A stretch of DNA of 64,000 nucleotides from Ahrensia kielensis DSM 5890 (lineage in GTDB: Bacteria > Pseudomonadota > Alphaproteobacteria > Rhizobiales > Rhizobiaceae). The notes below the pieces were generated by a model. The model was not told the DNA's origin. It did not search any database and was given only the letters and a program-made list of their open reading frames with translations. Each line of letters starts with the position of its first letter. The stretch's first letter is position 1. Positions 8,840-18,122 of the stretch are shown here, piece by piece. The translations under genes and the position numbers were made by a program. Location: positions 62,001 through 126,000 of the forward strand of contig NZ_KB894528.1 of NCBI RefSeq assembly GCF_000374465.1. Direction: 5' to 3'.

Positions 8840-11494
8840 ATGAGAAAATGGGTCTACACATTTGCCGACGGTATGGCCGAGGGTTCAGCTGCTGATGTAG
8901 CGCTACTTGGCGGTAAAGGCGCAAATCTTGCTGAAATGAGCCGTATTGGGCTGCCTGTTCCGCCAGGATTTACAATCACAACGGATGCTTGCAATCGTGC
9001 GCTTCAAGACGGTGAAATTTCAAAGCGCGTGCGTGACCAAGTCGATGCGGCGCTGCGTCATTGCGAAATTATGAGCGGCAAAAAATTCGGCGCAACCAGC
9101 AATCCGTTGGTCGTGTCGGTTCGCTCCGGTGCGCGTGTTTCTATGCCCGGTATGATGGATACAGTCCTCAACCTTGGTCTTAATGATGAAACTGTTGAGG
9201 CATTAAGCGAGCAAAGCGGCGATGAACGCTTTGCTTATGACACCTATCGCCGTTTTATTCAGATGTACGCAACTGTTGTAATGGGCTGCGATCATGGATT
9301 ATTTGAAGATATTCTTGACGAAGCACGTGAAAGTGCAGGCGCGCTAAGAGACAATGAGCTTGGCGTTGATGATTTGCGCAAAGTTGTAAAAGCTTACAAA
9401 CATGCCATTCAAGATGATCTGGACGAAACATTTCCCCAAGATCCAAAAGAGCAATTGTGGCGCACAGTCGAAGCTGTTTTCAAAAGCTGGAACAATCCAC
9501 GTGCAGTTACCTATCGCGCTTTGCACAATATCCCTGTTGAATGGGGCACAGCCGTAACCGTACAGGCGATGGTTTTTGGTAATTCTGGCCCCAATTCTGC
9601 AACGGGCGTTGCTTTCACGCGTAACCCTTCAACGGGAGAAAATATCCTCTTTGGTGAGTTTCTCGTCGATGCTCAGGGCGAAGATGTTGTTGCTGGTTTT
9701 AGAACGCCTGATCCGCTTAGTATTGTTAGCGATAAGCCCGGCGCATCCATGCAGGAGCGCCTGCCAGAATCTTACAAAACCTTGATCAGCTTAGCCAATG
9801 ATCTTGAGCAGCATTTTGGCGATATGCAGGATATCGAGTTTACGGTTGAAGCAGGAAGATTGTGGCTTTTGCAAACGCGGGCAGGCAAGCGAACCGCTAA
9901 AGCGGCTATTCGCATTGCAATTGAAATGGCCAATAATAACGTGATTACTAGGCAAACAGCTTTAATGCGTGTTGATGCGTCTTCGCTGGACCAATTGCTG
10001 CACCCTTCAATTGACCCCAAAGCGCAGCGCAAAATTATTGCATCCGGCTTGCCTGCTTCCCCCGGTGCTGCTTGCGGTGAGATCGTTTTTTCATCTGCCG
10101 ATGCTGTTGCAGCTAAAGCAGAAGGGCGAAGCGTTATTCTCGTGCGTCCAGAAACAAGTCCCGATGACATTCATGGCATGGAAGCTGCCGTTGGTATTTT
10201 GACATCGCGGGGCGGGATGACCAGCCACGCTGCCGTTGTCGCACGTGGTATGGGTAAGCCCTGCATTACTGGTGCAGGCGGCATGCGTATCGACAAGCAT
10301 AACAAAGCGCTGGTTGCTGGCGGTGTTATGCTGCGCGGCGGTGATTATCTGACGCTAGATGGTAATAAAGGGCAGGTGCTGGAAGGTAAGCTGCCAATGG
10401 TCGACAGCGAGTTGTCGGGCGATTTTGCAACCTTGATGGCTTGGAGCGATGCGGAACGGCGCTTAAAAGTACGCACAAATGCTGATACGCCAACCGAGGC
10501 GAAAGTTGCACGTAATTTTCAGGCCGATGGCATTGGCCTTTGCCGCACAGAACATATGTTCACCGAGGGTGAGCGTTCAAACATCATGCGCGAGATGATT
10601 GTTGCTGAAAGCGAAGAAGAGCGCCGTGCGGTCTTGGACCGCCTAATGCCAATGCAGCGCAGTGATTTTATTGAACTGTTTGAAATAATGCAGGGGCAAC
10701 CGGTCGCTATTCGTCTTTTCGATCCGCCGCTTCATGAGTTTTTGCCGAAAGATGAAGACAGCATTCTCAAATCGGCCAAGGCACTGGGTATTGATGGCGC
10801 AAAAATGATGCGCCGCGTTGAAGAATTACGCGAGATCAACCCTATGCTGGGTAATCGCGGCGTTCGGCTTGCAATTTGCTTCCCTGAAATTGCTGAAATG
10901 CAAACCCGTGCGATTTTTGAAGCTGCCATTTTGGCTGGCAGAAAGTCTGGCGAACTTGTGGTGCCGGAGATCGTAGTCCCGCTTGTCGCGTACAATGCCG
11001 AGCTTGAATATATCCGAGCACGCATAGATAAAGTTGCCGACGATGTGATGGCTGCCCACGATCAGAAAATCGAATATCTGGTTGGCTGTATCATTGAGTT
11101 GCCCCGTGCGGCTATTCGTGCGGAATTGATCGCTCAAAGCGCTGATTTCTTTTCCTTTGGTACGAATGATTTAACACAAACAACGCTTGGTATTTCGCGC
11201 GATGATGCGTCGACATTTCTGTCAACCTATCTTCGAAAAGGCGTTATTCAACTCGATCCGTTCATCAATTTGGATGTTGAGGGCGTTGGCGAGCTCATGC
11301 GCATTGCAACGGAGCGTGGCCGCAAAGCAAAACCAAAATTGCTTTTGGGAATTACCGGCGAGCATGGCGGCGATCCGACTTCAATTACATTCTGTGACAA
11401 TCTCGGTCTCGATTATGTATCCTGTTCGCCTTACAGGGTGCCAATTGCACGATTGGCGGCGGCGCAAGCAGCTATTTCTAAGAAGATTCAATAA
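8840..11494 (+). CDS. ppdK: Pyruvate, phosphate dikinase
   Basis: The enzyme interconverts pyruvate, ATP and phosphate with phosphoenolpyruvate, AMP and pyrophosphate, linking glycolysis and gluconeogenesis. The 884-residue length is normal for PPDK and longer than PEP synthase. The N-terminal nucleotide-binding domain begins GGKGANLAEM. The swivelling phosphohistidine domain has GGMTSHAAVVARGMGKP with the phosphorylated His about residue 463. The C-terminal PEP-binding TIM barrel has GLCRTEHMF and the FSFGTNDLTQTT stretch near 770, followed by the LGITGEHGGD segment. It stands alone about 80 bp after smc with no obvious shared operon. Confidence 0.97.
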   Translation: MRKWVYTFADGMAEGSAADVALLGGKGANLAEMSRIGLPVPPGFTITTDACNRALQDGEISKRVRDQVDAALRHCEIMSGKKFGATSNPLVVSVRSGARVSMPGMMDTVLNLGLNDETVEALSEQSGDERFAYDTYRRFIQMYATVVMGCDHGLFEDILDEARESAGALRDNELGVDDLRKVVKAYKHAIQDDLDETFPQDPKEQLWRTVEAVFKSWNNPRAVTYRALHNIPVEWGTAVTVQAMVFGNSGPNSATGVAFTRNPSTGENILFGEFLVDAQGEDVVAGFRTPDPLSIVSDKPGASMQERLPESYKTLISLANDLEQHFGDMQDIEFTVEAGRLWLLQTRAGKRTAKAAIRIAIEMANNNVITRQTALMRVDASSLDQLLHPSIDPKAQRKIIASGLPASPGAACGEIVFSSADAVAAKAEGRSVILVRPETSPDDIHGMEAAVGILTSRGGMTSHAAVVARGMGKPCITGAGGMRIDKHNKALVAGGVMLRGGDYLTLDGNKGQVLEGKLPMVDSELSGDFATLMAWSDAERRLKVRTNADTPTEAKVARNFQADGIGLCRTEHMFTEGERSNIMREMIVAESEEERRAVLDRLMPMQRSDFIELFEIMQGQPVAIRLFDPPLHEFLPKDEDSILKSAKALGIDGAKMMRRVEELREINPMLGNRGVRLAICFPEIAEMQTRAIFEAAILAGRKSGELVVPEIVVPLVAYNAELEYIRARIDKVADDVMAAHDQKIEYLVGCIIELPRAAIRAELIAQSADFFSFGTNDLTQTTLGISRDDASTFLSTYLRKGVIQLDPFINLDVEGVGELMRIATERGRKAKPKLLLGITGEHGGDPTSITFCDNLGLDYVSCSPYRVPIARLAAAQAAISKKIQ

Positions 11495-11586
11495 TCCTTT
11501 AAGTGCGGCGCATATTGATAAAATCTTGGCTTGATGACGACGATTATTGCGCCTTGGCAAATTGATTGATAAATCCAATGCAATGT

Positions 11587-11603
11587 TTTGCCTTAACGGC
11601 AAA
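11587..11603 (+). repeat. Short inverted repeat before the DUF1499 gene
   Basis: TTTGCC and GGCAAA flank a TTAAC spacer, 27 bases before the start of the DUF1499 gene. It may be a leader hairpin or a small operator; no function can be assigned. Confidence 0.3.
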
Positions 11604-11629
11604 CAAAATTGGGTAGTTGGAATTTTATT

Positions 11630-12391
11630 ATGCGGCCATTGCCGAGACGCTTGCCATCAAAATCGGCAAAATGGGCGATGCGTGTTGCTCTTTTCACGCC
11701 TGTTTTGGCTGCATTGTCGGTTCTTGCCTATCGCGGCTCAAGCGTGGATACGCAAGCGTTTCTTGTTCTTCTGGCTGTTGTTGGACTTTTGGGGCTCCTT
11801 ACGCTTTTCCTTGTGGTTGTGGCATTTCGCAGCCTCTGGACGCATGGCAAACGTGGTGGTCGACGCGCAACATGGGCATTGATATTAGCCGCGATCGTGC
11901 TTGCGCCTTTTGTGTTTTCGGCAACCCTTTGGTTCACAAGACCGCTACAAGCCGATCTATCTACTGATTTAATTGACCCGCCCGTGTTCCGCGCTGAGAT
12001 CGCCGAATTTGGAAACCGTGCCGCGATCATTGTTGCTGGTGAATTGCGCGATGGCTATCCTGCAATAACCGGAAGACAATATGAAGCGCCGCTAGAAACG
12101 GTACTTGATACAGTTTTGAAACAAGCAGCTCTCTTCGGTTGGCGTGTCGTTGACCGTTCAGGGCGCATTGGTGCGGACGATGAGCTTGTTATCGAATTTA
12201 TGCACCACACAACATTACTGGCTTTTCCAATCGAAACCGTGGTTCGAATTGTAGACGAGGGGGACACAAGTTACCTCGATATACGGTCGCAAATGCCAGG
12301 CCTTGTTCACGACCTCGGAACCAACGCGCACATTATCACTGAATTTCTGCGCGAGATCGACTTGTCGCTCATTGGTCAAGTCAGCGATTAA
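11630..12391 (+). CDS. DUF1499 family membrane protein
   Basis: This protein of about 253 residues has an N-terminal half with three probable membrane helices (around residues 18-35, 45-70 and 85-105) and a C-terminal DUF1499 domain. That domain includes PLETVLDTVL, the GRIGADDELVIEF region and a terminal RSQMPGLVHDLGTNAHIITEFL stretch. Many rhizobia have such a gene; the function is not known. ATG 11630 follows a weak TTGGA site; a TTG at 11609 would add seven residues and is less likely. It is convergent with the metallo-hydrolase, overlapping it by four bases at the stop codons. Confidence 0.85.
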   Translation: MRPLPRRLPSKSAKWAMRVALFTPVLAALSVLAYRGSSVDTQAFLVLLAVVGLLGLLTLFLVVVAFRSLWTHGKRGGRRATWALILAAIVLAPFVFSATLWFTRPLQADLSTDLIDPPVFRAEIAEFGNRAAIIVAGELRDGYPAITGRQYEAPLETVLDTVLKQAALFGWRVVDRSGRIGADDELVIEFMHHTTLLAFPIETVVRIVDEGDTSYLDIRSQMPGLVHDLGTNAHIITEFLREIDLSLIGQVSD

Positions 12392-13311
12392 GTTTTATCG
12401 TTAGCGAGCTTGAAACGGTTTTCGAGTGAGGCATCACCGTCACAAGTGACGAGACCTCTTTCAATCAAGGCCTCTAACTGTGCAAATACGGATAGCCCTG
12501 CTGCGCCATGTAACCGCGGATCGGTGCTGCGATAAATCTGGCTCACCATTTCGGGAATTGTCTCATCGCCTTTAGAAAGACGCTCTAGGATTGCACCCTC
12601 TCGCATTTTTCTATGTGTTTTTAACCCGCGTATAAATCTTTTCGGGCTCGTTACGGGCCCACCATGTCCGGGAAAATATAACCGATCATCACGCGCGAGC
12701 ATTTTATCGAGCGATTCCATATATTGGTTCATAGAGCCATCGGGCGGGGCAACAATTGACGTTGCCCATGCCATGATGTGATCGCCTGTGAAGACAATGC
12801 CAGTATCATTCAAAGCAAAAGATAAATGATTGGCTGTATGTCCCGGTGTTGAAATGGCCTGTAACACCCACTCTGAACCTTCTACCAATTCACCATCAGC
12901 AAGTATGGCATCAGGCGCATAATCGCGATCTGCAGAGGCATCAAGTGCATTAACTTCACCTAAGTGAAGCTCTCGTGCTGCAAAATGAGGCGCTGACCCT
13001 ACAATTTTTGCACCTGTATGATTCTTCAAATGTGCAGCGAGTGGAGAATGATCAATGTGCGTATGGGTAATGATGATATGGCTAACGGTTCGCCCGTTAA
13101 TTGCCTGAAGCAATGCTTGTAAATGGGCATCATTTTCCGGACCAGGATCAATAACAGCAAGAGTGTCACTGCCAACAATATAGGAGTTGGTGCCTTGAAA
13201 AGTAAACGGTCCGGTATTGGCGCAAGTAACACGCATAACGTTAGGAGCTACCGAAACAGCTTCTCCATGCTGCGGTGTAAAGTTCTTGCTGAACATATCA
13301 TTTGTAGTCAT
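12388..13311 (-). CDS. Metallo-beta-lactamase-fold hydrolase (LACTB2-like)
   Basis: This cytoplasmic binuclear zinc hydrolase has about 307 residues. The zinc-binding signature HTHIDHS (His83, His85, Asp87, His88) is intact. It is followed by the STPGHTANHLSF histidine region, the FTGDHIM aspartate and the YFPGHGGPV C-terminal histidine. A winged-helix-like tail (AAGLSVFAQLEALIERGLV) matches the LACTB2-like group, often called endoribonuclease or hydroxyacylglutathione hydrolase homologues. The substrate cannot be deduced. ATG 13311 is preferred to the upstream start at 13350. It is divergent from bioY across about 120 bp. Confidence 0.9.
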   Translation of the reverse strand: MTTNDMFSKNFTPQHGEAVSVAPNVMRVTCANTGPFTFQGTNSYIVGSDTLAVIDPGPENDAHLQALLQAINGRTVSHIIITHTHIDHSPLAAHLKNHTGAKIVGSAPHFAARELHLGEVNALDASADRDYAPDAILADGELVEGSEWVLQAISTPGHTANHLSFALNDTGIVFTGDHIMAWATSIVAPPDGSMNQYMESLDKMLARDDRLYFPGHGGPVTSPKRFIRGLKTHRKMREGAILERLSKGDETIPEMVSQIYRSTDPRLHGAAGLSVFAQLEALIERGLVTCDGDASLENRFKLANDKT

Positions 13312-13431
13312 AAATTTGCGCTTAACTGTTATGCTTGCTGTGAATGGCAATGGAAGTTATATACTTGCATATTGACGCTTGAAGATACGCGCAATGTTTT
13401 AAAACAGATTCACGTAAACAGGATTATTAAA

Positions 13432-14010
13432 ATGGCAACTTCAACTTCTGCGCAGGCACTGGTGTACCGTGCGCTGCCCGAGGCAAGTGTAACGCGCATT
13501 GCAGGTTTGGTCGTGTTGGCAATCGCCGGATCACTTTTGCTTACAATATCTGGCCAAATTAAAGTGCCATTTTATCCCGTTCCTGCGACGCTTCAAACCT
13601 TGGCAGTCTTTATGATTGCCGCTGCATATGGCCGAAATTTGGCTGTTGCAACTGTTGCTCTCTACCTAGCGCAAGGCGCTGTCGGCCTGCCAGTATTCAC
13701 CGGCGGTGCGGGTCTTGCTTATATGGCTGGACCAACTGGTGGCTTTCTTGCAGGTTTTCTTGTTGCTGCTGCCGTTATTGGTTCTGCTGTCGATCGCGGT
13801 TGGGGCGCAAACGCGTTTAAATTGTTTGGCGCAACGCTGCTTGGTGCCGTGCTTCTTATGGGGCTTGGCTACCTTTGGCTTTCAGGTCTGATTGGCGCTG
13901 AAAAAGCTTGGACCTTTGGTGTTGCACCCTTTGCTTTGGGTGAACTAACAAAGGTTGTATTGGCGTCAGCGCTTATTCCTGCTGTTGCAGCAATTTTTCG
14001 CCGTAAGTAA
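13432..14010 (+). CDS. bioY: Biotin transporter substrate-binding subunit BioY
   Basis: BioY is the S component of the energy-coupling-factor biotin importer; it can act with BioM/BioN or alone. The 192-residue product starts at ATG 13432 after an AGGA site. It has about six hydrophobic segments and the family motifs QIKVPFYPVPATLQTLAV near residue 40 and GPTGGFLAGF near 100. No bioM or bioN gene is adjacent, so the ATPase and T components are either elsewhere or shared. I looked for a BioR-type operator in the upstream gap and did not find a convincing one. A strong terminator follows. Confidence 0.95.
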   Translation: MATSTSAQALVYRALPEASVTRIAGLVVLAIAGSLLLTISGQIKVPFYPVPATLQTLAVFMIAAAYGRNLAVATVALYLAQGAVGLPVFTGGAGLAYMAGPTGGFLAGFLVAAAVIGSAVDRGWGANAFKLFGATLLGAVLLMGLGYLWLSGLIGAEKAWTFGVAPFALGELTKVVLASALIPAVAAIFRRK

Positions 14011-14031
14011 TATTAAATAAAATTATTGAGA

Positions 14032-14058
14032 AGCCGCGCTCTTTTGGGCGCGGCTTTT
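14032..14058 (+). terminator. Intrinsic terminator after bioY
   Basis: AGCCGCGC and GCGCGGCT pair around an eight-base loop and are followed by TTTTTG. Confidence 0.9.
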
Positions 14059-14202
14059 TGTTGAACGCTGTTTGGCCTATTGATTGTTAGCACCTTATCG
14101 TTGAATAATTTGATGTCTAAGAGCATGGTGGACATAATATCACTATTCTAGCTTGTAGCGTGATGACCATTCGTCGCTTGAGCAGAACGACAAGGAGTGC
14201 CT

Positions 14203-15612
14203 ATGGCGCAAGCAATATCCTTTACCCTTAATGGTAAACCTGTACGTGTTTCTGTTCGTCCAGACACGACTGTACTTGATCTTCTTCGAGGTCCGTTAAA
14301 CACAACTGGAACCAAAGAGGGCTGTGCCGAGGGTGATTGTGGTGCTTGCACTGTTTTGCTTAAACGTAAGGGCATTAATGGAGGCATCGCCAACGCTGCC
14401 AACGCCTGCATAATGACTGCCGCACAAATTGACGGGGCAGAAATTACAACGGTTGAAGGGTTGGCGCATGAAGGCGTGCTTAATCTTCTGCAAGAGGCGA
14501 TGGCTGAAAATGGTGCGTCACAATGTGGATTTTGTACACCCGGAATTGCTGTTGCCTTAACTGGACTGCTTGCAAGAAATTCCGCACCGAGTGAAGAGCA
14601 GATCCATGATGCTTTGGCTGGAAACCTCTGCCGTTGCACAGGCTATCGCCCAATTGTTGAAGCTGCACAAAAGGCCGCAGGAAAAATCCACCTTCTAGCG
14701 GCTGCAGAAATGCAAAACACGGTTTCAAATGAAGAAATCAGTTTCGATGGTTCGATTGCGAAACGGCCAACATCGCTTGCTGAATTGCTTGAGGCGCGCC
14801 GCGAATTGCCAAATGCGACATTGCTGGCTGGCGGTACAGACCTTGGTGTTGCACGCGCCGCTTATGAAAAAGACTGGTCATCCATCATTGTAACAAACAA
14901 TGTCAAAGAGCTGCGTAGCACAAAGGAAGATGCTGCTGGTTGGACATTTGGTGCAGCGGTCACTTGGCAAGAAATATTGGAGAATGTGGGGCAGGCATTG
15001 CCAAGTTTTGGCACGCTGATCCGCAGGTTTGGCTCCACTCAGATTCGCTCCATGGGAACGATGGGCGGTAATATTGGCACCGCGAGCCCGATTGGTGATG
15101 GACCGCCTGCATTGATTGCGCTTGGGGCGCAGATAACATTTGCGGCCGTGGATGGCACGCAAACCACAATGCCGCTCGAAGACTTCTTTCTTGATTACCG
15201 TAAGACTGAATTACCGCAGAACGGGGTCATTGTTTCAATCCATATACCTAAGCCAAAATCAGATGAGCATTTCCGCGTTTATAAGGTTTCTAAACGCTAT
15301 GATCAGGATATCTCAACGGTATGCGGTGCTTTCTGGGTGAAAATGTCCGGCGATACAGTTGAGGATGTTCGCTTGGCATTTGGCGGTATGGCAGCAATCC
15401 CTAAACGCGCTAAACATGCTGAAGATGCCTTGAGAGGCAAAGCTATGACAGCTGATAATGTTGAAAAAGCAGGCAAGCTATTGGGGGAGGATTTAACACC
15501 TTTGTCCGATTGGCGCGGTAGCGCAAATTACCGAGAGAAAGTGGCATCAGGCCTGATTAAGCGTTTCATGCACGATCTGAACGGCGAAGCGGTAGAGGTG
15601 ATGGCACTATGA
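14203..15612 (+). CDS. xdhA: Xanthine dehydrogenase small subunit (FeS and FAD)
   Basis: This is the electron-transfer subunit of xanthine dehydrogenase, which oxidises hypoxanthine and xanthine to urate in purine breakdown. The 469 residues comprise a plant-type 2Fe-2S domain (GCAEGDCGACT near 40-50), a second 2Fe-2S domain (CGFCTPG near 105 and CRCTGYRP near 143) and an FAD-binding domain (LLAGGTDLGVARA near 208). The CO-dehydrogenase flavoprotein C-terminal domain ends it. ATG 14203 follows AAGGAG by six bases; a GTG at 14197 overlaps that site and is unlikely. It overlaps xdhB by four bases (ATGA), implying translational coupling. Confidence 0.95.
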   Translation: MAQAISFTLNGKPVRVSVRPDTTVLDLLRGPLNTTGTKEGCAEGDCGACTVLLKRKGINGGIANAANACIMTAAQIDGAEITTVEGLAHEGVLNLLQEAMAENGASQCGFCTPGIAVALTGLLARNSAPSEEQIHDALAGNLCRCTGYRPIVEAAQKAAGKIHLLAAAEMQNTVSNEEISFDGSIAKRPTSLAELLEARRELPNATLLAGGTDLGVARAAYEKDWSSIIVTNNVKELRSTKEDAAGWTFGAAVTWQEILENVGQALPSFGTLIRRFGSTQIRSMGTMGGNIGTASPIGDGPPALIALGAQITFAAVDGTQTTMPLEDFFLDYRKTELPQNGVIVSIHIPKPKSDEHFRVYKVSKRYDQDISTVCGAFWVKMSGDTVEDVRLAFGGMAAIPKRAKHAEDALRGKAMTADNVEKAGKLLGEDLTPLSDWRGSANYREKVASGLIKRFMHDLNGEAVEVMAL

Positions 15613-17909
15613 ATAAGCACATGCAAACAACATCAATGGAACGCTCAGTTGTCGGCAAGGGCATTGCCCATGATAGCGCGAAAAAACATGTCGCAGGTCA
15701 GGCAATCTATATTGATGATATGGCAGAACTACCAGGTACGCTTCACGCTGCTTTGGTTGTATCAACCATTGCCCATGGCATTATAAAATCCATCGATGCG
15801 ACGGAAGCCCTTGCAATGCAGGGTGTGCATCTGTTTCTCACAGCCAAAGATATTCCTGGCCATAATGATATTGCGCCGATCATGTCTGGAGAGCCGCTTT
15901 TTACAGATGATAAAGTTGAGCATCTTGGTCAGCCGATTGGGGTAATTGCCGCTGATAGCATTGAACTGGCAATAAAAGCTGCTCATGCGGTGGTGATTGA
16001 TTATGAAGAGCTCGAACCTGTTTTAGATGTAGAGATCGCGCATCAACGCAAAGAATATGTGTTGCCGGCGCAGGAGCTTATTCAAGGCGATGTTGAAGCT
16101 GCACTTAAAGATGCAGCGCATGTTTTCGAAGGAAGGTTAGAGATTGGTGGTCAGGACCATTTCTATCTCGAAACACAAATCGCTTATACGATACCGGGCG
16201 AAGACAATGACATGTTGGTCTATTCGTCAACGCAGCACCCAACAGAAGTGCAGCACCATGTAGCCCATGTGTTGGGGACGTTGGCAAATTCGGTTGATGT
16301 TAAAGTCAGGCGCATGGGCGGCGGGTTTGGCGGCAAGGAAAGTCAGGCAACAATTATTGCCTCTGCCGCAGCATTGATATCGCTTAAAACAGGCAAACCT
16401 GCGAAATTGCGCCTTAAACGCGCGGTTGATATGACGGCCACCGGTAAACGCCATGATATGGTTTCCAAATGGCGTGTAGGGGTCACGGCTGAGGGCAAAA
16501 TTCTTGGCATGGATGTCGAATATTTGGCGCGCGCCGGTTACTCCGCTGACTTGACAGGGCCGGTAATAACCCGCGCCATCACTCATACTGATAATGCTTA
16601 TTTCGTGCCAAATGCCCGTATTGTCGGTCATGCCTGCAAGACAAACACTGCTTCAAATACAGCATTCCGCGGCTTTGGTGGCCCGCAGGGTGTCATCACC
16701 TCGGAAACGATTATTGACCAAATCGCACGGGAACTTAGCCTCAACCCGAATGATGTAAGAGCAATCAATTATTACGCGCCTGATAATGGCGAGCTAACGC
16801 CTTACGATCAGCAGGTTGAGCAAAACCAGCTCGTGCCCGTTACACAAACCTTATTGGCCTCTGCTGAATGGGATCGGCGCCGCGCTGAAATCGATGCGCA
16901 TAACGCAAAAAATCCAATTATCCGCAAGGGTTTGGCCATGATGCCGGTCAAGTTTGGCATTTCTTTTAACCTGCCATCGCTTAATCAGGCGGGTGCACTG
17001 GTCCATGTGTATCAAGACGGTTCTGTTCATCTCAATCATGGCGGCACTGAAATGGGGCAGGGCCTGTTTATGAAAGTGGCGCAGGTTGTCGCTGAAGTCT
17101 TTCAGATAGACGTGGACCGCGTAAAAATTACAGAAACCCAAACAGGGAAAGTGCCGAACACAAGCGCGACTGCCGCTTCGACAGGCTCAGATCTCAATGG
17201 CATGGCTGCTTTTAACGCTGCTTCTGCGATCAAGTCGCGCATGCTGAAAGTCGCTACCGAACATTTTAAAGCGGATGAAGGCAGTATTCTCTTTAAAGAT
17301 AATGAAGTTCATGCTGAGGGGCAGTCGCTAACCTTTGCTGAACTTGCAAGATTGAGTTGGGCGCAACGTGTATCGCTGTCAGAGGCAGGGCATTATGCGA
17401 CACCAAAAATTCATTGGGATGCTCAAAAACTAAAAGGCAGGCCGTTCTTTTACTTCACCTATGGTGCAGCAGTCGCTGAAGTTGCGATTGATACAATTAC
17501 AGGCGAAAGCCGCTGCTTGCGCGCAGACATTTTGCAAGATTGTGGTGCTTCGCTTAATCCAGCGATAGACCTTGGGCAAATTGAAGGAGCGTTTGTTCAA
17601 GGTATGGGCTGGCTAACGTGCGAAGAGCTTTGGTGGGATAAAAAAGGAAAATTGCGCACGATAGGGCCGTCAACGTATAAAATCCCAGGATCACGTGATG
17701 TGCCGCCGGAATTTAATGTCTCTCTGCTTAACAATGCTTCCAATATTGAGGAAACTGTTTTCCGCTCGAAAGCTGTTGGCGAACCACCGCTTATGCTGGC
17801 GATTTCGGTGTATCTGGCAATTAAAGATGCTATCGGTTCAAATAAGGAAGGTAGTTTCGATCTTAAAACACCTGCAACGCCAGAGAACATTCTCAGCAGT
17901 GTGAATTAG
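15609..17909 (+). CDS. xdhB: Xanthine dehydrogenase molybdopterin-binding subunit
   Basis: This 766-residue large subunit carries the molybdenum cofactor and the purine site. Visible motifs are the a/b hammerhead N-terminal domain, GGGFGGKES near 240, the substrate-site AFRGFGGPQG near 355, HGGTEMGQGL near 480 and VGEPPLMLA near 725, which carries the catalytic glutamate. The last of these favours a xanthine-type substrate over CO or aldehydes. No xdhC maturation gene or other purine-catabolism gene is adjacent; the next gene downstream is phage-like. Length and motif spacing are normal. Confidence 0.95.
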   Translation: MNKHMQTTSMERSVVGKGIAHDSAKKHVAGQAIYIDDMAELPGTLHAALVVSTIAHGIIKSIDATEALAMQGVHLFLTAKDIPGHNDIAPIMSGEPLFTDDKVEHLGQPIGVIAADSIELAIKAAHAVVIDYEELEPVLDVEIAHQRKEYVLPAQELIQGDVEAALKDAAHVFEGRLEIGGQDHFYLETQIAYTIPGEDNDMLVYSSTQHPTEVQHHVAHVLGTLANSVDVKVRRMGGGFGGKESQATIIASAAALISLKTGKPAKLRLKRAVDMTATGKRHDMVSKWRVGVTAEGKILGMDVEYLARAGYSADLTGPVITRAITHTDNAYFVPNARIVGHACKTNTASNTAFRGFGGPQGVITSETIIDQIARELSLNPNDVRAINYYAPDNGELTPYDQQVEQNQLVPVTQTLLASAEWDRRRAEIDAHNAKNPIIRKGLAMMPVKFGISFNLPSLNQAGALVHVYQDGSVHLNHGGTEMGQGLFMKVAQVVAEVFQIDVDRVKITETQTGKVPNTSATAASTGSDLNGMAAFNAASAIKSRMLKVATEHFKADEGSILFKDNEVHAEGQSLTFAELARLSWAQRVSLSEAGHYATPKIHWDAQKLKGRPFFYFTYGAAVAEVAIDTITGESRCLRADILQDCGASLNPAIDLGQIEGAFVQGMGWLTCEELWWDKKGKLRTIGPSTYKIPGSRDVPPEFNVSLLNNASNIEETVFRSKAVGEPPLMLAISVYLAIKDAIGSNKEGSFDLKTPATPENILSSVN

Positions 17910-18002
17910 CGTCAAGCGTTGCGCTCAACACGTATTTTACATCCTTTTGGCGCAATTGATGCAATCAGCACTTTGCTCAAAATGCGCAGTAAAAGTTGGA
18001 TT

Positions 18003-18018
18003 AATGACGGCCGTCATT
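18003..18018. promoter_or_regulatory. 16-bp perfect palindrome, operator-like
   Basis: AATGACGGCCGTCATT is its own reverse complement and lies in the gap between xdhB and the DUF2793 gene, about 105 bp before the latter. TGACG-type dyads are common targets of TetR-family repressors, but no such regulator is encoded nearby, so this is only a shape match. Confidence 0.45.
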
Positions 18019-18058
18019 TTTGTAAGGCGCTGATAACAAACGAATCTGCAGATAAAGC

Positions 18059-18085
18059 CACCGCACTTATTCACCCGGTGTGGTG
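18059..18085 (+). repeat. Stem-loop in the DUF2793 leader
   Basis: CACCGCAC and GTGTGGTG can pair as RNA over 8 bp with one G-U, leaving an 11-base loop, about 38 bases before the DUF2793 start. It has no T run. Confidence 0.3.
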
Positions 18086-18122
18086 ACATTCTAAAATAAG
18101 CCATTTGTTGAAATGGATTATT

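Noticed and set aside
13351-13431. Possible BioR operator upstream of bioY
   Set aside because: The closest string (TTATATACTT) does not match the TTATMKATAA-type dyad.
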